Part shown: piece by piece, positions 57,948 through 64,000 of the stretch
How the letters are laid out: each line of letters opens with the position of its first letter
Numbering within the stretch: position 1 is the first letter of the stretch
Assembly (NCBI GenBank): GCA_963205275.1
Contig: CAUJIH010000106.1
Location: 1 to 64,000 of the forward strand
Length of the DNA: 64,000 nucleotides
DNA from: Verrucomicrobiota bacterium
Lineage (GTDB): Bacteria; Verrucomicrobiota; Verrucomicrobiia; Verrucomicrobiales; DEV007
Reading direction: 5' to 3'
Notes under the pieces: model-generated
The model's input: only the letters and a program-made list of their open reading frames with translations
Databases searched by the model: none
Told to the model about the DNA's origin: nothing
Position numbers and translations under genes: made by a program

Positions 57948-58757
57948 ATGAAAAACATCGATCTCATCTATCTGATCAGCCACCACTGGCGGAAGGGGAT
58001 CGAGGTGATCATCCTCTGGGCGATCATATATAATTCCTATCGCTATTTTCGAGCGACTCGGGGAGCGCGCATCTTCACAGCGCTATCCATCATTTATATC
58101 GGGATGGTTTTTATATCAGCCGTCTTGAAGCTGGAAGTGATCGGATGGCTGCTTCGTTATGTATCAGTATTCCTAGCAGTGGCAATCGTTGTGATCTTTC
58201 AACCGGAGTTGCGGCGGGCGCTGGCAGAACTAGGGAGCCGACGTATTTTCTCCTCAATGAATGCAGACTCTCGGCAACGTTTCGCCGACCTGCTGATTGA
58301 GATTTCTCATTATCTATCTCGAAAAAGAATTGGGGCTCTCATCGCAATCGAGCGAAGTATCGATCTGAAGCAATATCTGGAGACCGGCACGGAGATGAAT
58401 TGTCTCCTTTCTCCGGAGTTGGTTTACACCATTTTTCACAAGGGAACGCCCTTGCACGACGGAGGAATGATCGTGCGTCTGGCGGATGAGAGAATCATAG
58501 GAGCCGGATGTGTTTTCCCCTTGGTCCAGCGCGAGTTAGGCATTCAAGGCATCGGGCTTCGACACAGAGCGGCGATGGGAATCACGGAAGAATCGGACGC
58601 CATCGCTCTCGTTATATCGGAGGAGACAGGGGCCATCTCCATCGCCGTGGGTGGACGTCTAGACCGCGATCTGGAAGATCATATGCTCCGCGAGCGACTC
58701 GATGAGCTTCTTTGTAATCGAACACCCGGAGAGGAGGAAAGCGATGGAGAAGCTTAG
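57948..58757 (+). CDS. cdaA: Diadenylate cyclase CdaA (DisA_N domain, membrane type)
   Basis: N-terminal TM helices; VVIFQPELRRALAELG; GALIAIERSIDLKQYLETGTEMNCLLSPELVYTIFHKGTPLHDGGMIVR; GLRHRAAMGITEESDAIALVISEETGAISIA. Confidence 0.93.
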   Translation: MKNIDLIYLISHHWRKGIEVIILWAIIYNSYRYFRATRGARIFTALSIIYIGMVFISAVLKLEVIGWLLRYVSVFLAVAIVVIFQPELRRALAELGSRRIFSSMNADSRQRFADLLIEISHYLSRKRIGALIAIERSIDLKQYLETGTEMNCLLSPELVYTIFHKGTPLHDGGMIVRLADERIIGAGCVFPLVQRELGIQGIGLRHRAAMGITEESDAIALVISEETGAISIAVGGRLDRDLEDHMLRERLDELLCNRTPGEEESDGEA

Positions 58758-58992
58758 AAACTTTTTTCTGGAAAACTGGCTAGCGAAGGGCATCTCGCTA
58801 TTCGTCGCGATCGCGATCTGGTTCGTGATATGGAAGAACATCCATTTATCTCAGGAGGAGTTTCCCATCCCTGGGACGACAATACCTGCCAGTGCCCGTC
58901 CGCCGTCTCTCCCCTCGATTGATGACCGCCTCCTGAATTCACTGACGCCCACGACTTCAGCCCCGATTCCGGGAGGAGAGGATCGTAAATAG
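58744..58992 (+). CDS. Short single-TM protein, candidate truncated CdaR-like partner of CdaA
   Basis: ATG 58744 overlaps cdaA 3' end by 14 bp; MEKLRNFFLENWLAKGISLFVAIAIWFVIWKNI resembles the N-terminal TM of CdaR/YbbR proteins; no YbbR repeats follow. Confidence 0.65.
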   Translation: MEKLRNFFLENWLAKGISLFVAIAIWFVIWKNIHLSQEEFPIPGTTIPASARPPSLPSIDDRLLNSLTPTTSAPIPGGEDRK

Positions 58993-58993
58993 G

Positions 58994-59647
58994 ATGAGAG
59001 AGAGAACCGGTCTTTTCGTTACCGGAACGGATACCGGCGTGGGAAAAACTTGGACTACGCTGACCCTGCTGAGACAACTACGCGATCTGAGAGTCTTAGC
59101 GGTGGGAATGAAGCCGGTCGAGTGCGGCGGACGCGAAGATTCTCGCATGCTATCTGAAGCTGCGGGCGTGAGATTCGATCTGGACCTGATCAACCCCTAC
59201 CCTCTGCTCGAGCCTCTTGCCCCGGCAGCGATGCGGGAGGAGGAAGGTGCAGTCGAGATTGAAGCAGTGCTGCATACCTTCTCCCGGCTTCGCGAAGCCA
59301 CTGATATTGTGCTCGTGGAGGGCGCGGGGGGATGGCTCGTGCCACTGAATGGTGAGCGAACGATGGCCGATCTGGCGACGGCCCTAGCTCTGCCTGTGTT
59401 GATCGTGGCAGCGAATCGACTCGGAGTGCTGAATCACACGCTGTTGACTGTCCGTGCGATACAGCAGGCTGGATTGGAATGTCGGGCGATTTTTCTGAAC
59501 ACACTTCCTTCAGACAGAGAAGAGAAAGATCTGTCTCGACAGAGCAATGCTCGAGTTCTGCGCCAAATCCTCCCTCTGATTCCGGTGATCGATGGAGTCC
59601 CCAGCGAACTCGTGCAGACCGTATTCCCTGAATTCACAGATCTATGA
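58994..59647 (+). CDS. bioD: Dethiobiotin synthase
   Basis: GLFVTGTDTGVGKTWTTLTLLRQL; GMKPVECGG; VEGAGGWLVPLN. Confidence 0.93.
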   Translation: MRERTGLFVTGTDTGVGKTWTTLTLLRQLRDLRVLAVGMKPVECGGREDSRMLSEAAGVRFDLDLINPYPLLEPLAPAAMREEEGAVEIEAVLHTFSRLREATDIVLVEGAGGWLVPLNGERTMADLATALALPVLIVAANRLGVLNHTLLTVRAIQQAGLECRAIFLNTLPSDREEKDLSRQSNARVLRQILPLIPVIDGVPSELVQTVFPEFTDL

Positions 59648-62600
59648 GGCAATTGGCGACCTTCTTTTTCTTGGCCCCGGCTGTATTCTTCTTGAACAGC
59701 AGTTTCGCCAATGAACCGCATCTCACCTTCTATCTCTCCTTCGATAAAACGATCCATGCGGCGATGGCCGATGCAAAGACGCGGGTCGAAATGGTTCTAG
59801 GAATGGCACCGCAGTTTGCGGATGGGATCTCAGGCAAGGGACTGTTGACAGGAGCCGAGAACACGGGCATTTCCTTCGATGGGCTCACCAATATTTCTCC
59901 AGAGCAATGGACGATCTCTCTCTGGATGAAGGGCCTATCGAATGCAGATTGGAATGGCGGAAGGTATCTCGAACACTTTTGGAGCCTAAGCGGATCGAAT
60001 GGTGCCACCCAGTATTTTTATCACTACACCAAAGCAACGGCTCCGTGGCTCTACTCGCGACGAAACAAGGAGGAAACTTGGATTCAGATGATCCTGCCCA
60101 CAGTGCCGGAGAAAGAATGGCATCAGTGGGTGGCGACTTGGAAAAAAGGAGGTGGCACCTATCTGTATCTGGACGGTCAACTGGTAGGCCTGTCAGCGAC
60201 TCAGCCGCCGGAATTGATCAAGAAAATCACTGTCGGCCAGCAGACCAACATTCTGTCTCCGCCGGAGAACAACAAAATTATCGACGAATTTAAGATCTAC
60301 GACAAGGCTCTCGACGGTGGAATCATTGCTGAAAACTACTGGCGACTGAGTGCCCGGGCCTTGGGTTCACTCTCATCCGTCGCACCCACCGTAGGAGAGT
60401 TGACTCTCGATGGTCGAACTGGTGACAACGAATGGCCTGATACCACAGGATTCAAGGGTTTGGTGGATCGTCAGACGCGGAAGGCCTCCGAGCAAAGCAC
60501 AGAGGCTGTCATCGCTCACGATGCAGAGTATCTGTATCTGCTCCTCCAATCCGACAATCCCCCTGCCGCCCGCCAGAATTTAGATGCGACCGTGATGCAC
60601 GGCACGGTGAAGCGCGATGCGACCAAGAACGATGGAGATGTGGAGAACGATGATCATTTCCTGATCCAACTCCAGCCGAACAGCCCGGAAGGCAAAACAT
60701 ATACGATTCTCGTCAATGGAAGCGACACGATCTACGACGCTGCTGACGGAGATGTATCTTGGAATTCCGGTGCACGATCAAAGTCGAATCCTGACGTAGA
60801 TCGATGGACGGTGGAACTGGCCATTCCACTCAAGTCGCTGGGGGGCGAGAAAATTGCAGACGGAACGGTCTGGCGCGCGAACTTTGCCCGAGTCTGGAAG
60901 CAACTGAGAGCCGGAAGCGACATCTGGGAACCGAACGGGATGGGAACGCTCCGATTCAACTCGACAAAGGAAGTACAGACTCGTCTGAATCAGCTCGAAT
61001 TCGGGCGAGATGGAACGGTGGAGGCGAGTCTCGACTTGCACAATCCCGCCAATGTCACCCAAGAAATCGTCGCTATGCTGACGGTGAGCCATGCAAAACT
61101 AATCGAAAAGAGAGTCACCCTGGAAGCGGGGCAGCATCTATCGGTCAAGCTGTCAGCAACGCTGGAAAAGGCAAACGGCGCGCTGATCGGAGTCGAGGTG
61201 AATCGCGGCGATACTCCTCTGTTCCGCCAGGCGACCCCTTTCATCCAGAATACTGTCGGCCATATTCAGCTATGGAAATATCCGAGTGATCAAAAAATTC
61301 GCATCGGATGGGAACTTTTCACTGATGCTGATCCCTCATCGCTCCACCTAGAGGCGAAAATCAGGAATGCGGATGAAAAGGTCGTTCAAACGGTCTCTCA
61401 GAAAAAACTGAAATCGCTCAGCGACTCCGTGATGATCGCAGTCGAAGACTTGGCAGAAGGAAACTATGAAATCGAGGTGAAAATCGCCGACGCGAACAGT
61501 ATGGTTCAGCAACAAGTCATCTCCTGGCAGAAAAACCCACTGCCCGAATGGTTCGGGAATCATCTAGGGATCAGCAATACCCCACCCACGCCGTGGACCG
61601 ATGTCAAAGTGGACACCAAAACAGATTCCGTCTCCATCTGGGGGCGCACGCATGAATACGCGCAGCATCTGCTACCCGTGCAGATTGTGAACCAGGGAAA
61701 AGACATGCTCTCCGCTCCCATGCGATTCGTGATCGAAGCAGGAGACCAGACCCAAGCAAGCAACGCGACCAAAGCCGAATCGAAGTGGAAAAAAATATCG
61801 GCGACGCAAGCAGATTCACTCCGCTCTCAAAAGTTCGGAGCCTTGCAGATCAGCAGTGCTTCCCGCACGGAATTCGATGGAATGACCTGGAATGAATTTG
61901 TGGTCGAGAATCAGGGCAAAGACTCGTTGAAATCTCTGACTCTGGAGATTCCCCTAAAAAGAGAATGGTCGGAGTTGTTCAAGCCTTATGACGACTATCG
62001 ACTGAAAGAAACCGGACCATTACCGAAGGACGGCTGGAAAGGCCCGGCGATGAAGATGCCTTGGATCGGCAGCGGCGATGGTGGATTTCAGATTTTTCAG
62101 GAGCAGGTCGCGACCTGGAAGGGAAGTCGCACCATCGAGATTCTGCCTCAAGAGGATGGCAGTGCCCTCATCCGAATTCATATCGTGGATGAACCTACGA
62201 GCCTCGATCACCCACTCGCCTTCTCGCTCGGCTGGATCGCCGCACCGGTCAAGCCAGCCCCCAGGGATCTTCGCGACTGGCGCTTGTTCAATACAGGTCC
62301 TTTTGTGAACGATCTTCGGGGAACAGCTCCCGCATCTGCCTATCTGAGAGACGCGATTCAGATCAATCCGGGAATCAAACCCCTGCTTCCCTGGTGGCAA
62401 AGCTGGTGGAAAGTTCCCGAGGGTTACAAGGGAAACGTCGATCACGCAGGAAGCTATGTCGAACCTCGCGACGACTTGAAGACGGACGCGGGAATTCTAC
62501 TCTATCATGACATCGAATTAGTCCAGTCCGCCTACAGCCGTCTCACGGGTGAGGTGGGGACGGCGACGAAATGGTTTGCAGAATTCGCCGATGAGTGGGC

Positions 62601-63546
62601 ACCTGATACTATGGGATATACCCCCGATTCCGAAAGCGATTTCTCCGCCCAAAAGACGATCGTGAGTCAGGCATCCTCCTCTCTCCGCGACTACTTTCTC
62701 TGGGGCTTCGATCAACTGATGGCTCGGAGCCATACGAAGTCGCTCTATTTTGACGTATCTCGCCCTATCGATGACACCAACATCTACCATGGTGCGGGAG
62801 TGCAGCAGCACGACGGGTCGATCGAACCCACGCGCAATATTCTGGGACTCCGAGAGTCGATGAAGCGAATCTACACACTCCTGAAGCAGCGACATCCAGA
62901 CGGGATTCTATTCGATCACATGTCGGGAGAGGTTCTCCTCCCTGTCTTCTCCTTCGTCGATGCGATGGTCGATGGCGAAAACTACTCCGGGATTCTGGAT
63001 CGCAAGGACAATCCAGGATATGAAAAAGTCCTCTCCGTCGATCAGTTTCGCACGGAGTACTCCATGCAGAACAACCTCGGCTGTGGAACGGTATTTCTGG
63101 CTCAGTTTGAGCGAGCAAAGTCCATCACACCCGACGAGTGGAACGACGACACGGTCCGACATGTGGACTACCTCCTCGGCCTGACATTTCTACACGATTC
63201 TGCCCTGTGGTGGAGCTATATGCCGGCGAATCATCTGGCACAGGCCTTTGCTGCACTCGATTCGACCGGACTGAGAGCTGACTGGACATTCGTTCCCTAT
63301 TGGCACCAAAAGCTCATCTCGCTACCGCAAAACGTGTATGCCAGCATCTACCAGTCGCCAAATCGGAAAGCGGCCGTTCTTGTGATCATGAACACATCCG
63401 GCAAGGAACAGCAGATCCACCTACCGAAGAATCTCGCACAAGATGTCTTTCCCCATACAAGAACTGTCTATCCGAAACCGGAGGACGCTCAAAGATCGGT
63501 GCGTATTTTGAACAACTCATTTGCCATTTCCGTCCTCGAAAAGTGA
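59644..63546 (+). CDS. Very large secreted protein: LamG-like, CBM9-like and glycoside-hydrolase-like regions (1300 aa)
   Basis: Signal peptide; LamG-like ISPEQWTISLWMKG...KEWHQWVATWKKGGGTYLYLDGQLVGLS; CBM9-like DGRTGDNEWPDTTGFKGL...DRWTVELAIPLKSLGG; ATGA overlap with bioD. Confidence 0.8.
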   Translation: MRQLATFFFLAPAVFFLNSSFANEPHLTFYLSFDKTIHAAMADAKTRVEMVLGMAPQFADGISGKGLLTGAENTGISFDGLTNISPEQWTISLWMKGLSNADWNGGRYLEHFWSLSGSNGATQYFYHYTKATAPWLYSRRNKEETWIQMILPTVPEKEWHQWVATWKKGGGTYLYLDGQLVGLSATQPPELIKKITVGQQTNILSPPENNKIIDEFKIYDKALDGGIIAENYWRLSARALGSLSSVAPTVGELTLDGRTGDNEWPDTTGFKGLVDRQTRKASEQSTEAVIAHDAEYLYLLLQSDNPPAARQNLDATVMHGTVKRDATKNDGDVENDDHFLIQLQPNSPEGKTYTILVNGSDTIYDAADGDVSWNSGARSKSNPDVDRWTVELAIPLKSLGGEKIADGTVWRANFARVWKQLRAGSDIWEPNGMGTLRFNSTKEVQTRLNQLEFGRDGTVEASLDLHNPANVTQEIVAMLTVSHAKLIEKRVTLEAGQHLSVKLSATLEKANGALIGVEVNRGDTPLFRQATPFIQNTVGHIQLWKYPSDQKIRIGWELFTDADPSSLHLEAKIRNADEKVVQTVSQKKLKSLSDSVMIAVEDLAEGNYEIEVKIADANSMVQQQVISWQKNPLPEWFGNHLGISNTPPTPWTDVKVDTKTDSVSIWGRTHEYAQHLLPVQIVNQGKDMLSAPMRFVIEAGDQTQASNATKAESKWKKISATQADSLRSQKFGALQISSASRTEFDGMTWNEFVVENQGKDSLKSLTLEIPLKREWSELFKPYDDYRLKETGPLPKDGWKGPAMKMPWIGSGDGGFQIFQEQVATWKGSRTIEILPQEDGSALIRIHIVDEPTSLDHPLAFSLGWIAAPVKPAPRDLRDWRLFNTGPFVNDLRGTAPASAYLRDAIQINPGIKPLLPWWQSWWKVPEGYKGNVDHAGSYVEPRDDLKTDAGILLYHDIELVQSAYSRLTGEVGTATKWFAEFADEWAPDTMGYTPDSESDFSAQKTIVSQASSSLRDYFLWGFDQLMARSHTKSLYFDVSRPIDDTNIYHGAGVQQHDGSIEPTRNILGLRESMKRIYTLLKQRHPDGILFDHMSGEVLLPVFSFVDAMVDGENYSGILDRKDNPGYEKVLSVDQFRTEYSMQNNLGCGTVFLAQFERAKSITPDEWNDDTVRHVDYLLGLTFLHDSALWWSYMPANHLAQAFAALDSTGLRADWTFVPYWHQKLISLPQNVYASIYQSPNRKAAVLVIMNTSGKEQQIHLPKNLAQDVFPHTRTVYPKPEDAQRSVRILNNSFAISVLEK

Positions 63547-63619
63547 GGCCCCTCCCCTCGGTCCCCCCGATCACCTTCGCGGTTCCGAGATTTTGTAAAA
63601 TTCTTTGAAGGCCGTGCTT

Positions 63620-63646
63620 GACTGAACGCAACATGATAGTTCAGTC
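63620..63646. repeat. Perfect 8-bp inverted repeat upstream of the final CDS
   Basis: GACTGAAC (63620-63627) - 11 nt - GTTCAGTC (63639-63646). Confidence 0.6.
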
Positions 63647-63793
63647 GCTCTTATCTATAAAGACAGTTTTCACAAGATCGATTTGATCTCCAGACAGCAC
63701 CGTTTCCTATGATCATAGGACGCAGAAAATTACGTTGACTGTTGAGTTCTCTATCGACACCCTGAGAATCACCCCAACAAAAAGAAGCGAATA

Positions 63794-64000
63794 TGGAGTT
63801 TAGTTGCCCATCATGCGGCATGCATTTAAAGGCGGAGGCAGAACATGCCGGGAAATACGTGAAGTGCCCAGGCTGCGGCACTAAAATGCAGGTTCCTGCG
63901 GAAGAGTCAGCTCCACAGCAGCAACCCGGGGCACCCCAATTAAATATCCCGTCACCCAGCATTCCGACACCCAGTGGAGTGAATCGTATTCCTCCGCCAT
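63794..64000 (+). CDS. Zinc-ribbon protein, 3'-truncated by window end
   Basis: ATG 63794: MEFSCPSCGMHLKAEAEHAGKYVKCPGCGTKMQVPAEESAPQQQPG; open to base 64000. Confidence 0.8.

Noticed and set aside
1-64000. Mobile elements, prophage, tRNA/rRNA genes
   Set aside because: No transposase/integrase/phage proteins in the ORF track and no tRNA-like or rRNA-like sequence noticed in the short intergenic regions; a tRNAscan/Infernal run would be needed to exclude small RNAs.

Overview
The window is a gene-dense bacterial chromosomal segment with about 47 credible CDSs on both strands. Gene content (many Tat/Sec-exported carbohydrate-related proteins, DUF1080, DUF4091, zinc-ribbon and Sel1 proteins) resembles the Planctomycetota-Verrucomicrobiota-Chlamydiota superphylum, most likely Verrucomicrobiota, but this is inference and no phylogenetic test was possible. 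Core genes: rplI, dnaB, cysQ-like, tkt, htpG, hom, thrC, folA-like DHFR, cdaA, bioD and a CBS/DRTGG-type family II pyrophosphatase. Accessory genes: a BlaI/M56 regulatory pair with a promoter-embedded operator, a TIR-TM-repeat protein coupled to a PAP2 phosphatase, a Ser/Thr kinase-fold/TPR receptor, a MadL-MadM-acyl-CoA ligase malonate module, a MoxR/DUF58 pair, three clustered secreted EF-hand proteins, and several large secreted glycoside-hydrolase-like proteins. I saw no tRNA, rRNA, CRISPR array, transposase or prophage. Best candidates for something unusual: (i) an M56/BlaR1-type membrane protease whose expected beta-lactam sensor is replaced by a 30-bp-repeat linker plus a domain that reads like the ExbD/TolR periplasmic domain; (ii) a transmembrane kinase-fold/TPR protein in which HRD is replaced by HGA (probable pseudokinase); (iii) a TIR-TM-propeller-like protein overlapping a PAP2 phosphatase by an ATGA junction; (iv) a trypsin-like protease/LamG-like/SirB1-like/TPR fusion.
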